Source of the DNA: Centropus unirufus
Lineage: Eukaryota; Chordata; Aves; Cuculiformes; Centropidae
Direction: 5' to 3'
DNA: 64,000 nucleotides
Assembly (NCBI GenBank): GCA_013397695.1
Contig: VYZI01000133.1
Location: forward strand, 1,846,339 to 1,910,338
The translations under genes and the position numbers were made by a program. The notes below the pieces were generated by a model. It did no database searches. It worked only from the letters and a program-made list of their open reading frames with translations, and was not told the DNA's origin. Positions 37,331 to 51,177 of the stretch are shown here, in pieces. The first letter of the stretch is position 1, and every line of letters begins with the position of its first letter.

Positions 37331-40300
37331 TCTCCAACCATAAAAGCAGAAGTCAGGTCATACTGTTAAAACTGCTGTCATCTGGCAGCAATTTTGTGCA
37401 GTATTTGTGTCTGAAGCTAATGATAGAGCTCAAGAAAAGCCTTTAGCAAGTGTGGAGCACATTACCACCCTTCTCAGCAAAATGAACCATTGCTCCCTCT
37501 AATCTTCTATTACCACCTGAAGACTTCAGTCTGATTTTCAACGATTTGTGTTTGGAAAATCCAGGTATCTCAGCAATCACACTCTCATCCTCCTATGGAA
37601 CAGTAAGAGAACTTTTTTCTTTGGGATATAGCAGATGAGCCAAAGCTCCAATTCAGAGAGGGAATTTAAACATATGTAATCTGAGGCATGTCTGCTGTCC
37701 CCAAACGTCAATTGGGCTACTGACATGGTTCAAAGTTATGCATAAAGATTAAGCACCTTTTTAATCGTGAATAAAATAGGAAAGATAAAATGTTCATACT
37801 CAAGTTTGCTCAGCTGTGGAATGAGCTGCCAGAAGAGATTTGACAATCTAAAATCTGTCAGCTTTTAGAGTGCTCTACTACCTCTTTTTTTAACTTTCTG
37901 TTATATCACTTGAATGGCAACAGAAGAAGGGTAAATTGTCAGTAGCAAAGAAAGGGAAAGGAAAAAAGCCTGCTAAATAGACCTATCTGTTAAATAGCTG
38001 CTGCAGTAATAGGAATTATAAAATAGAAAACTGATAAATAATAGGAAAGGAGAAAATATATTTGCTGATGCTCCTTTCAGCTGCTAATACTTTGCAGAAA
38101 AAGACAAATTCAGCCTGCATTTCACAAATTCCCTCTAGAATGTATTGGTACACAGCACTGTGCTAAAAGGTCAGTTTGTAAGATGAGCAAGTTGCAAGGG
38201 TGGAGTGGTTAAAAAAAAGACATGAAGCTCCTAATTTAAGAACTTTTTTAATAATTAAAGTATTTTAAATCAAAGCAGAAAGTAATGATTTCCCATTTAC
38301 TTTACACAATAGCTTTTAGATAACCAAAGAGAATAATTACACCATATCATTCAGACAAATTTGTGTTTATGTTACTACTTAGCATAACACTCATTACAGT
38401 AAGACTACATAAGCAATTTCATTAATACCACAAACTACATAATAAAAGGAAACAGAACAAAACTAGTTAGATATCCTGTAAGAAATAAAACACTTTCATT
38501 ACCATAGCTTCTGGACTCTAAAGCATGTAAACAGCAAAAATAATGCTGGACTCTTCTAGTCAGCTTAGCCATAGCCTCTGATGCAAAGCACAACCACAGT
38601 TTTTTTACTGTTGCATAAAGGGAGTGAACTTCATTCAGTAGGTGTATCACATTGTTTTCCTCTCATGTAGGCCTGCATTTCTTTCACTCGTGGTGCTGAG
38701 CTATGACCTCTCTTCTGTTTGTGACCCTGCAAGATCAGAGCATGGGATTTCCCTCACTGTGAGTTATAAGTCTGAGAGTTTTGTATGTGCACCTGCCAAC
38801 CATCAAAAAAAGGTAAGAGAGCTGTCAGCTAAAAACAGACTTTGGAAGAGAGTGCTCTGTTTGAACTAGGAAAATTTCCCAAATTCAGAAAAGTTTAGAG
38901 AGAGAGACTACAAAAATCATATAGGCTTACACAAAGAATGAGGGCTTTAAGAGCTAGCAGCTTGGCTATTTCACTCTTTTGATTATAGTCATCTCCTTGT
39001 GTTAAAATGTGGTAGTAAGTCATTCTGAGACCAGAGATGCTATTCACTAGTATATATCTGTTATCTATGTTACCAAATCTTCAGGGAAGAGGAAAATTGT
39101 GCAGAGATCGTTCAAGACACAGCAGAGAAAAATACCGCTCAAGGATGATTGTAAATGCACTAGTGTGGGTTGTAGACTGTCTCTTTCAACATCACGTAAG
39201 AAGAATAAACCAGAAAATATGTTCCACTTTGTTTTTAAGAGGTACAGTTTCACACAGGTGAAGCATTGAAAAAAATCATTAACTGCTATTGCTTTGAGGC
39301 AGCTCGAGAATAAATAAGCAAGTAATCATGGCTGTGTTATCCACAGAGCTGAAAAAGAACTGTCTGTAACTGATAGTTAGAGAATAGTGAGACCAAAGGT
39401 AGTGACACACTTTAGAGAAGACTTAATAGAGATCTTGGTACAGAAAAATGTAGAAGGACTTTCAAAATATACTATACTGGTCAAAAAGGACCAAAAAACC
39501 GAGAAAACTAAAGATTAGATAGTCTTATGTGTATTATATGTGGAAATCATGATCACCAATAGGAATACTATTTGCATATACCATTTCCAAAGATTGCTTT
39601 TTAGTAAACAGGTATTCACACTATTTTGATATTAGAGAACCAATATTCTATATTGAACATGTCTGTATGATCATCATATATGGAAGCTCCTATGGTGTTT
39701 GAGAGAGGTCCACAGTTCATTCAAACTCAGAAAACAGGTCTGTCATAATACATTGCTCAGCACAGGCATGGTCATCCTGCCGGAACATAATTACTGTATC
39801 AGTGCAGTGGAAAACAGATAAATACGATTTGAATGTACATGTGCTAGACCTAATTAAAACTGATGCAATTAAACTATACCACTGGAGAAACCCCAGGCAT
39901 TCATCTGGGACTCTGATATCATTCAGATTCACCGGGATAAGTGGATTATTTTCCTTGTAGACACTAGTTTTAATGCGACTATATTATTATTGGCATAAGT
40001 TCACTTTGCCTTTAAGTGGTCTAGATATCTCACAGGTTGTTCTTTGAACACAGAGTTCACTGCTTCCCTGTCTCCCCAGTTTAGAGATGACATTTCACAT
40101 TTTAGACCACAATATGACCTCTCTCCCACTACGAAAACCATGTGACATCTGGTGTCAGGGAGATAATAGAAAATTGAAGTATATTTAGGCAATGCAGCAC
40201 TTTTGAAGACCAACACTAAAAAGAAATTTCCAGGAAATATCCAGTTATCATATTTGGGGAATATATCCATTTCTTTTGATCTGCTTGTGTCTGTTACATA

Positions 40301-43300
40301 GTTGAGCATAGAAGATCCAGCAGACAAGACTTGAGATTATGGAGAAATGTACAGCTCTAGTTTTACCTCCTTTGTTCAGCAGCGGTGGTTAAAATAAACT
40401 GTGAATAGATAGATTGGACACTAGCAAGAGTGTACATAGCTCTATGAATTTAAGACCAAGCACAGAGACTGTAGCTAGATAAAATGGCTATTTCTGAACA
40501 ACATATTTACATAGGAAATGTGTTTTTCTGAGTAGTCTAAAATCTGAAAGTCTTTTGATGCTATGTCATCTGCTCATTGTTTCAGAATATTTCCTAAGTA
40601 ACAATTTAAAACCAAAAGAAAATATTTTTTAATGCATATATTCAGGTCATACATGGAGTTAAAACCACATGTAAATAATAAGATAATTTTTGAGAAAAAC
40701 ACAGTCAATGACTATCTTGCCATCTTGAACAACTTCTTACTAGTTTTCTAGAGTTACAGTCTGAAATTCACTCAACTAGAATTTTTCTTTTAGATATTTC
40801 TCTCAGTGCATATTGCCAAAAAATATTTAAGAATGGAGTTTCTTTTTATGTAGCTACCACCCTGGTGAAACACAGGAAGGTTCAGGAAGGTTCTGAGTAG
40901 GTATGATCTCCCCATCCCACTGGTTGCTCCAGTAGGGCACAATTCTTTCCTCTGCTTTTCTGGACTAAAGTCTTGCCGAGCTTTTGTCCGTCACTCATCC
41001 TTCAGTACTTAAGGAGGAGCAAGAGGTACAGTGAGCAGGGGTAGATGGAGGCTAACAGAGAGAAAATGTCTACATTTATGGCAGCTGTGGGTAGTCATAG
41101 GGCATAGTACCTTCTTGTGAAGTATGGTCACAGCAGTTCATGCTTTGAGTGGCCAAACAAGGAAATCATGGCAGACAGCTAATGTTATGAACTAAGTGAA
41201 TAGAAAACTGTTGTCAGATAGATAACAGTCCAAGTTTATGAGAGTACAATTGCAACATAGGTTTTCTCACTTGGGAACTCAATGTTCCTGAAAAAGCACC
41301 AGGCTAGTCTGATGTTCTGCCTCCAAGTACATATCCCTATCACTGCCCAAGTGCCAGCATTATGCTTATACAGCTATGTGATGAGTCAGTTCAGTGAACT
41401 GCTCCATATGAACATGTATTTCAGGAAAATACATTATACTTTTCCAAATGAATCCCATTCTCAGTTTCAGTTCAGCTGTACTCCATGTAGTACTGACATA
41501 AAAATATGTTACTGTGCAGCTGCAATTAAGAGCAAGAAAAGTACCGTCCCATCAAGAGGGATCTGCAATTATATTAGCCTGAAATTATCAGGGAACTCTT
41601 ATGCATGCAGACTTCTACCATTCTGCTTGCTCTGGCCACGTGTTCTCAGCCTCTGCCTTGCAAAAGTACTATGGGTATAGTAGGCAAAATATACAGTCCT
41701 TTATCACCAAAAAATAGGGTTTATTTTTCCATTGTCCCCTCTCTCTGTGATCCATGTAGTATTATTCTTCAAATTCCTCTGGTGCTCCTCAGCACCTTCT
41801 GCAATGTAAACTCACTTATTAAACCCAAGAAGAATAAAAGAAAACAAACAAAAAAAAAAATTTCCACTGTGAGCTTCAATGAGCTCCAGAATAAAGAGAA
41901 GGAAAGTGAGACTAGTGTACAGAAAGAGGTAAGAAGTGGTTTGGTTACTCCCTCTTTCAAGATCATCTTGAAATCAAACTTAGTCTTTGTGATCTCACCT
42001 AAAAGACTCCTTTCCCGGCCCATCACCAAGAGAGGACTATCAGCCTTCCAGCATGTGTAGGTCTCCAAATACCAGCTGTCATATCAACATGAGATTTGCA
42101 GCATGCAATCATAGTACAAAATTGTTCTTAACAAGTGAAATCTGAATGAAATCTATTGTGAACATATCAGCAGCATGCACTTTTCTCTTCAAGGATTTCA
42201 TTTTTCTAAGTATCCTGGGAGGTGCTTACTAAAGTAGGAACAGTTTTTCACACAAATGCTCCAATTCCTTTTGGAATAGTTATTCTGACTTCAGCAGCAA
42301 AATGACCCCATTTTATCATTCCTGTACCACTGATGTGATTTGCTGCCTCTTTTGTTATGCTAATACAGCTCTTTATCTGGCAATCTAAACAATCTAGATT
42401 AAAAGTAGCCATCTGAAACAATAGACCATTTTAAATCCAAGCCATTGCTGTCATCAGCTCCTATTACAGACTCATAAACAGTTCTTTCAGCATAAGAGGG
42501 AGGGCTGAGAATTATGGCAACCGTAAGGCAACTACATCCATTGGATACCTGCATTTGGTCAGCTGAAGAAAACTCGAAGAGCCTGTCTTAGGGTTAACTA
42601 TATTGGTGTCCAGCTCTACTAATTGTGCTGACAAGCCCTCCACTGGCCAAATGGGAGCCTAAACAGCTACCACGTATGTGGAGATCAATGCTGCATATGA
42701 ACATTTAATTCCTTAATGTTAGACTGAATCCTAATCCTAAAACTTCTGTTCTCACAGTAGGTCTTAGATTGTGTGTCCACTCATTAGTGTCTCTTACTTG
42801 AGAACTCATGTGGCGTCCAGGCTGACTGGGACTCATAGATATGAATTCTGATGTCTTTCAGAAATTTCAGACAGCATATTTAAATAGGATTATAAATCAG
42901 TGCTCAGAAGCAGGCCTAAACCCTGGATTACGGGTAGACATGTCTCATATGTTCACAGGCCTCTCTCTAATGGCACAGCCACTGTGTGTAGTCTTCCCTC
43001 CCATGTCACCTCTTAGTTCTACAAATCTATTTTTTTATAAAGACAAAAAAAGATTGTTTTTCTTTTAAATATCTTTTGATCTGAAAAAAGAAATAAGGTG
43101 GAGACATTTTGTTGTCTGGGAGACTAAGGAGTTGTTACATAGTTGTATATTTTATTAGATGTGACTCAGGTAGCAAAAACTTCATTTTATTATGCTTAAC
43201 TTGGAGATTCCACAAAAAAAAGCAGCTGAATTTTGCAGCTTTGACAATGGTGATTTGGATTCAAGAAAGTGAAAACACTTGATGATCAATGGTGCTGAGC

Positions 43301-46300
43301 TACAAAGGGTAAGTGGGATGCTAGGATGAGGAGGATGTATGAAGGTGATTTAAAAGACTTTTGAGAAGACCTTTGTTCAATATTCAGTGACCTTAAACAC
43401 ATAAGGATGAAGAATGGGACAATTTGTAGGCAAAGATGCTTGATTGGGTGAGTAAATTTGAAAGCAAATAGGACTAGAAGGTCTCAATAAGGTCTTTCTT
43501 CAGAAACCTGTATCTGTATGCCTCTTTTTTTTTGCCTCTCCTCCCTCTTCATTTCAGTTTTTCTTAGTAACTTTCATCCTTCCCCACCGATGTAGGGTAC
43601 AAAGCCTTCATCTCAATTTCACATCTACTGAGTGCTTACATGTCATTTGTATCCATGACACTCCACACGAACTACTTCCTCCTGCTCCTCTTTTTCCAAT
43701 CCTTCCTACTTCCCTCCAATTTATCATTGGATTGAATTCAGCCACCAAGGAACTGAAAAAGAAATTTATATAGACACAGAGATCCTGATATCTCTTGGAT
43801 CCTAGTCTCCCTGTAGAGTGTATGGATGAGATCAGTTGTGTGCATACTGTGCAGAAGAACATGAGAAAAGATATGTTTAAGACAGAATGATGAGCATGGC
43901 ATGGGCAGCGGCTTGAGTATGAAAAAGTCTGAATTAAAAATAACAGTTCTGCAGCCAAGATAATGACTTCCTATTCAGGCTCATTTAACAGCAACCTTGG
44001 AACTCTGTCCTGCAGTGCAGAGCTGCCCATAGACATCTATGAGTGAAGCAGACAAAAAAGACCATAAACAGAACTTTTTTCTTACAAGATGACAGAAATG
44101 CTTGGAAACTACTATGCATTCATCCCTTCAAAAGATCCCTTACCTCAACATGGCTTTGACAGATTCTTTCCTCCAAAGTTTCTACAGGTGCAGATGCAGA
44201 GACCAGATACCATATGTCTTCATGTAGTTATTCCAGCACTTCTGTTGTACGTAGAAGAGTCATGTTTTTCAAAATGCTTCTACCTTCCTGACCCAAAGCT
44301 ACTTTTCTTCTTCAAAGTGGGAAATAAATCCAAAGCATACTTAGCCCTTCAGAACCTGAAGAATAAACTACTTGCTATTTTTTTTGTAGCCACAACTTGT
44401 CTCTTCTATCAAACTTAATTTGTCTTTGCAAATCTTGAGGAAGCGGATAGAAAGGGATTTCAGTTCAGTTCTCAGGTGAACAGGGAGGAAGGGGTGTCTT
44501 TGGATAGAAAACTGCTGTTGAAGAATCCTGCATAAAGAATAGATAAGAAGGCCTGCAGTTATTCGGACAAAGCTGCTCATGACATGACTATGACAGACAT
44601 CAAACATTCTCTGTGATGCTGCCCACTGTCACTCCCCATAGCTATCGACAATCTCTTTAGCGGACACAGTCTGACTAGAAATTAATCCCTTTGCCTTAGA
44701 AACCTCTTTGGATGCTTATTACTCTCAGCAATTAAGCATGGGCTTTGTTCACTCTTAGAGATTCAATAAGATGTACTGTGTAGTAAGGCTCCTAGGTATA
44801 AAGTTGGTGTGGCTATCACCCTTGAAGGCCTATTTCTATACACTGAATTCCTTTTTATGTTCTTTGTGAGAAAGAATGGTGTGAAATCCCATATTAGGTG
44901 AGGATGCAAAGGCAAAACATAAAGCAGAGCCAATTGGTGAACTCTGATGATAAAAATGCTCACCGGGTTTGGGGATAAACTGTAAATGGACTCATTTGTC
45001 TAAAAGACACCATCAATCACCATCTGGGCTAGATATTCTACAGTCCCTTGACAGCCATTGTGGAGTAACAATCATTTCTAGAACATTATAGTTTGCATTG
45101 TATAACTGGTCTTTCAGATGTCTGCTACAATTAAAATAAATTAAATCCTAACATTGTAGGAGTTAACACTATTTTAGATGTGGCCTTGCTTACAAGGAAA
45201 GAATTCAAAACAACTAGTTAAAAAAAATAACCTCGGAAGCAGTAATCATAAATTTAGATGGTCTGTAATTAAGGTATTCTATTTCAAAAGGGATCTCTTT
45301 GAGCTATTTAATAAATTCAGTGTAACTGAAAAATAAAGGACAATAACATAGGGAAAGTTTGGAACTTCCATTAAGGTTCTGTGGAACTTCCACAATTACA
45401 AGGGGAAACACACTGTGTGAAAGGACTTCAAACTATCTGTTCATTATTCCAGAAATGATAAAGCACAAGAGAGCAGAACTACTGATAGTGAAGGATAGTA
45501 ACTTAGACTATGGGAATCTGAAATTTGATAATGAAAGAATAATTAAAAAAAAAAAAGTGGAAATGAAAACTTGATGGGAGCTATATACACAGATTTTTGC
45601 CCAGTTTATAAAAGAAAGAAATAAAAATAAAACCAAGGAATAGCAAAGTGTAGCCAAGGAAGGAAATTTTAGTTTTAAAGAAGAGCTTTAGAAGTAGCTA
45701 TCAATATTTGTTTGAATAAAAATTTCTCTGGGGGAAAAGAAAGATTTTGGCAAGTCTAAGTGTTTTTATAATGTTACTATAATGAATTATAAACTTTATC
45801 TGAAATCAAGGTAAACTATATCTTCCAGGGTATAAGCAGTAGTGGTCGGGATATACCCCTAAGAGACAGTCACAGCTGTAGTTGCACAATCTGCTGGCCA
45901 GATTTCAGCCAGGTGCTCAGACCAAATACCCACTCTCCTGTTTCAGCTCCTCTCCTCTTTGCCTTAGCTCAGTCCCTTCTTAATCCTTCCCATCCACTCT
46001 TACTGTTCAGCAACATCAACAGCAACTACATTTTAATTATAACTTCTTAATGCACACTGTTGGTCTGATGATACCCACCAAATTTCTCTGCCAAATAAAA
46101 CTGAAAAAAAAAAAAAAAGCAAAAGGGAAAATTGTACCTAATCTATTCATGCACTGCCTGAAAGATTTTCCATCCCTAACTTCCACTGTGCAGTAAGGTA
46201 TTTAGAAACTATCTTAGTGAATGAACTGAGCTGTTCAGCCACCAAGTCCTATCCATTATGGAACTTGCCCTTAACCATATGCATTTAGCACAGCATTAAA

Positions 46301-47529
46301 TGAGCACTTAAGCCCCATTAACATCAGTGGCTCAGTAGATACAGATGTTTGAGTGTTACCTTGAACTAAGATGTTTCTCTGAACTATTGAGTTTATAGTG
46401 TCCTGCAAACCTCTTGGTACAAAGTGCTGATTATCCGCCGTTCTTTTTTTCCAAAGAAACACATTATTCCACTCTGTGTAAAGAATGAGTGCCCAGTGCC
46501 CAGCTGCTCCTATTGAAGTCAGTAATCAAAGTATCCTCTGTCTTGGCTTAACAAGCCTTTGTCACATATTACCCCTAAATCTGTAATCATCTATGCTTTA
46601 TATAAATGTATAACTATGTAACTCTCTATGTTTTTATACTATTAGCATAGTACAATCTATTTATTTATAAGTAGGCTCTGTTTGTTGGGGAAAATTGCTT
46701 ATGGTTGTGAAAGGTGTCAGAACTGAGAACTACATCTCCAAAGCCATTCAAGGTAATTATTATTCCTCTGTCACATGCTTCTAAAAATATTATTAATCTC
46801 ATGGATGCAGATTAGCCACAAAGTATGTATAAGGGAGGTTTTTATTTTAATGTTCAATTAAGTAGCTGGATGAAGTTACTTAAAAAATGACCTGCTGAAT
46901 CTGCTAGGTAGTTTAAGAGCTCTTTCAATATTGCAAGCAATTCCTTTTAGGAGGAGTTGGAGTATTATTCTTACTCAACTATATTTAGAGATCAAAACAG
47001 TGTCATAAAGGCAAGAACTAGAATTGTGTTTTCAGAACAGGGACAGAAGGAATTATGCCTTTGCAGTGTACTAGAAAATGCCTTGAGGTTGTATTAAACT
47101 AATCACCCAAGGAAGGCTTTGGCAAATAACCTGACAGTGGTCATGATTTATTTGCATTTTCTTAGATATTTCTCTTGAGTCATAAGAACAGATTATAACC
47201 TAGTTTATCTGTGACATGAGATCATTAACTCCAGGAAGTAACAAATGATATCTCTCCTGTGCAGAGTTCCTTAAAATACTGTTCCTAACAATTTAGTGGC
47301 CTTAGAAAGTTCATTGCTTTGTCATGTTTATCACTTGTATCACATTAGAGCCTTTCAAACATGTCATTTTAGGGTCAGATAAATGGCTACACACAGTATT
47401 ATAATGCAGTATGTCAAATCCATTTAGAGAACATTGCAAAACTGGATTTTAACATGGAATATCCTTAGATAAGGCAAGTAATGTTTAATCAATTTTTTAT
47501 GTTTCCACCTTATATATTTTTAAAATATT
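37331..47529. other. Long non-coding stretch, no gene recognised
   Basis: AT-rich DNA with several open frames of 100-151 codons (40001-40327 minus, 41282-41680 plus, 41605-42060 plus, 43608-43958 minus, 44089-44418 plus). None shows a family I know. Two of the open segments in this stretch, at 38671-38812 and 41793-41928, are bordered by splice-site-like motifs and are discussed in the findings. A long pyrimidine tract with an AG end is at about 43521-43556. A12 and A15 runs lie at 45545-45556 and 46104-46118. Confidence 0.45.
46104..46118 (+). repeat. Poly-A run (A15)
   Basis: Fifteen consecutive A with no recognisable retroposed body upstream. Confidence 0.9.
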
Positions 47530-47692
47530 TGGTCACCCCTCAGACTCCTTCTCTCCAAACTAGACAAGGCCAAAGTCCTTAGTTATTCTTCATAAGACAT
47601 GCATTGTTGCCTTTCTCTGGATGCATTCAAGGACCTTCACACCTTTCTTAAATTGTGGGCCCCACACTGAGCATAGTACAGTTGCTGACTAT
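47530..47692 (-). mobile_element. Decayed CR1 LINE internal fragment, minus strand
   Basis: About 160 bases match, in order, the reverse complement of the CR1 region upstream of its 3' end: TCTCCAAACTAGACAAGGCC for the block that encodes the Phe-Ser-Leu segment of the RT tail, then CTTCATAAGACATGC, then TCTCTGGATGCATTCAAGGA, then GTGGGCCCCACACTGAGCA. Neither the 3' terminal octamers nor a frame survives, so it is an old internal scrap. Assignment to CR1 is good; the subfamily is unknown. Confidence 0.72.
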
Positions 47693-50600
47693 TAAAAATG
47701 TACTGTGTTAACTAAACTTGATATGTTTTCTGTGAGTAACCTGCATCTTTCATTACTTACTGAAGAGGCAAGGCACCATCAGAGAGCTTTTGCATGCTTT
47801 TCCCCTTCCATGGAGAGAAATGTTTCAGTTGGCTGCCTAAAGATAAATAAATAAAATCCAGCCCAAGTGACTTGTCTGAGTAAACTGGAACTATGTAATT
47901 CTCACAAGGAGTTACACAAAATACAAACGCAAGCTAAGATTTCCTAAATTTCAGTCTCATGAGGATGAGAATAGTAGCTCTCTATGAATACATCTTAATA
48001 ATTTTTTTCAGGATGTTACTTAGATTTTTGTTTGTAGAATTAAAATATTGAAATTATTTATCAAATTTACATATGTAGAAAATAAACTGGCAAATATTTG
48101 GCTCATTCATTTTATTCTGGCCAGATAAGCCATGCTTGATTTAAGCTAATATTGAAGATTAAAACTGGCTTTCTTGGAATTTTTTATTTGATTCCCACAA
48201 TAAATTAAAAAAAATATTAGATGATGCTTCCATACCAGGGAACAAAATTTATACTTACAATAAAAATATATTTCCATGGGAAATTATGTAGGAAAACTCA
48301 ATATAACTCACCCAAACCAATGATACTCCTGGGAGTCTATAAACACAAGCATGAGAAATGGTAACCTCCAGAGCTGTAAGAGAATTTACCTAGTGAAGTG
48401 CACAGAGGGATGGGAATTCAAATGAGTAACAGCTTCCCCAGATTAAAGTCATTCTAACTTGAGTCTTTAGTGGCTTGAAGTTTGTGGAGCCCTACAACAA
48501 ACTGTTGCAGGAAGGTACTTAACATTAGCAGTTTATCCTGGCATCCTGATCCGTAACCTAGCATTTTGTAGGATCCTACAAAGGTATCACACACCTGTAA
48601 GTACAGAAGCCTTCCGGAGGAATTGAGAACTAATTGAAACTATTTTGATTCTCTTGAATTTAGTGCTGTGTACTGAGTCTTAGACTTTGTCTTCTCATCT
48701 TGTCAGTGAATTAAAAAGAAAAAAAAAAAAACAACTTAAAGAACTCTTGTTTGCTTGTTTACATTCATTTTGAAGACCCTCTGGAATCTTCTGTTTCCTT
48801 TACTTTCCATCTGAAAAAAAATGTTGTTGCTCTAGTAATGGGACCAAACAAGTTCCCTCTAAGTTCTGGGGGTCTGCATTTGAGATGGGACTCTTTCTCC
48901 TTTTTGTTGAATAGGCTCTGGTGGGAAAATCTGGCTTAGCCCCCCAAAAAAATGCTTGGGAGGGCTTAGTGCAGTAGGAAAGGAGAAAAGTCACGCATGC
49001 CTTATCAGACCTACACTTTCACAGCACCTCAATTTTGTAAGTTTTACACAAAAAGTAGAAAAATATAATCAGAAAGTCTTCTCATGAGGTACTTGCTATC
49101 CTGTAACTCAAGGGAGATCCCCTAGCAGAAAACGTTCCCTAATGAGGAATGCTAACAGGAAAGGAAAGGAAAGAGAAGAATAGGGAAGTTGGGTCATTTA
49201 TCTAATAAGTGGATATGTTTATTTCAGATAGACTGTTGTGTGACCAAGCTTTTCTGTTAGCTACCTTGGTATGAATTGCTATATAAACAAGATAAATGAT
49301 GCACAATAAATGTAACAGCCTCACATAAACCTTCTCAAAATTTATCTTTAACAACCTTCTGCTTTTCTAGTTAGGGGCAGATATTTAGTACTTGCTAATT
49401 GAAATTTATTTTGTCAATAAACCTTTACTGCCAATTTTTAATTTACACTGAATATATAATACTCTCAAGTTGGCAGGGCTCATCAGTGGGAAATACTTTG
49501 TACAGACTAAATCTAATCTAAATGACATAATGCTATTAATTTAATTTACATTATTAAAGCTTGCTTAGTTAATCCATCTGCTATGTCCTTTGTGCACTGT
49601 ATTCAATGAATTCATTCAGAAATGGCTGTATGAAGTGGTCTAAATAGACAATGAATCAGAAAAGAACTCTTGTCCTATACCTGCAAGTCTCTCAGACTGT
49701 CAAAATGCATAAAGCAAATAATTAGTCATTAACTAGGAATGGAACCTAACTTCCCACTGCCATATCGTCAGGTAGAAGTAGTAGATAGTTAAGAAATTGT
49801 AATCTCTAACCTTTGCAATAATTAAAATATCTAGAAAATCCCAATTTTGTCCAAGGAAATCATCGATAAGTTATATAAGGTTGAATAGTTCGATCTCAGA
49901 TGTTTATTTTTTTTCTAAGTATAACTTACAAAATTGAAAAAAAATTGAAAAAGCAAACCCAATTTATTTCTAATTCTGTATTTTTTATTGTTATTAACAG
50001 CAAAAAGAGATTTAAAGGGATTTCTTTCCTTATTAACTAGTTTTGTTAAACGAGTCATTGAGTTATTACTGAAATTTTTATAAAATTCCAATATAAGTCA
50101 TCCTGAAAAAATAGGTTTGAAATGTAGCCAGTCCAGACAAAGTAGCAATGGATTTAAGACCTCATTCACTTGTTAAATTCTATGACCCATGTTATTCAGG
50201 TCAGAATACATGCTTTCAAAAGTGTACCAAATTAAAGACAGAAACTAAATCCAGGGCATCTAAGTTGTATTATTCTGCACAGTGCAGAAACTTTATGCTC
50301 TGTACAGCAACCAAGAAAAAGAACACCCAAGACATTTTCTTGATCAAGGAAGAGTCATTCTTTGGGATTCCACTGCATTTGCCAGAAAAGAAAGTAGAAT
50401 AAAATATTTAAAACCAAGAGTCTGAAATAGCAAATGGCTTCTGAAACTGACTGTTGTGAGTACATATAACAGTAAGCAGTCATACATCTTGATTCAAAAC
50501 AGCAGAATTTAAACTTAGAAGTAAATTCCACAAAGCCTCACTTTCACCCTTGAACATTCCCACAGATAGAGAAGTGCAAAACATCCCATCAATTCTTCCT

Positions 50601-51177
50601 TAGGATCAATATACTTCTATCAAGACATTCCTGAATATTTAGAAAACAAGAGTTAATGGACAACTTAAATGCCACAGTTTCTGACTGCATTAAACATTGT
50701 ATAAAAATTCAAACTATATTCTAAAGTAACTAATTTAGGCATCTAAACTTGAAGTGCCACATCTGTGCAAAAAGGGGATAAAGAAGGTCATCTTCCTAAG
50801 TTACAGATTGAAAGTCAGTACACAGCAAATGGGAAGCAGCACATATCTTTTTGCAATTTCTTATTTACCCTCCTACAAGGATTTAAATCTGTCTGGTCTG
50901 ATCTGAGGGACCATGAAGAAACAGCTGATGCATCCATAAACCTGGGAAAATTACAGTGTAAGAGTGAAAAAAAAATCAAAACCTCATGCTCAAGAAATAC
51001 AAGGTTAAATAATAATCTATTGTAGGCCTTAGTATAATCATGGAGGAAAGAAGAAGAAAGAGTGTATTTATTTACATAAAGGTTATGTACACTGTAACAG
51101 AGAGCTCCCACTATGCCTCCAGGCAATCCATGGATTCACAGCCATGCTGCTTGAAGCAAAAAGGTGAGCTCCAAAGC
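47693..51177. other. Non-coding stretch, no gene recognised
   Basis: AT-rich DNA with an A13 run at 48719-48731 and a short GGAAA pentamer run at about 49157-49173. Open frames of 60-103 codons (for example 50815-51126 minus) overlap frames on the other strand and look like chance. Confidence 0.5.

Noticed and set aside
37800..37880. Segment with CAGCTGTGGAATGAGCTGCC, similar to the RT tail of sense-strand LINEs (Leu-Trp-Asn-Glu-Leu-Pro)
   Set aside because: Only about 35 bases resemble a LINE and the flanks do not continue the match, so it could be chance.
40001..40327. 108-codon minus-strand open frame
   Set aside because: No recognisable domain, no splice-like borders that fit, and a chance length.
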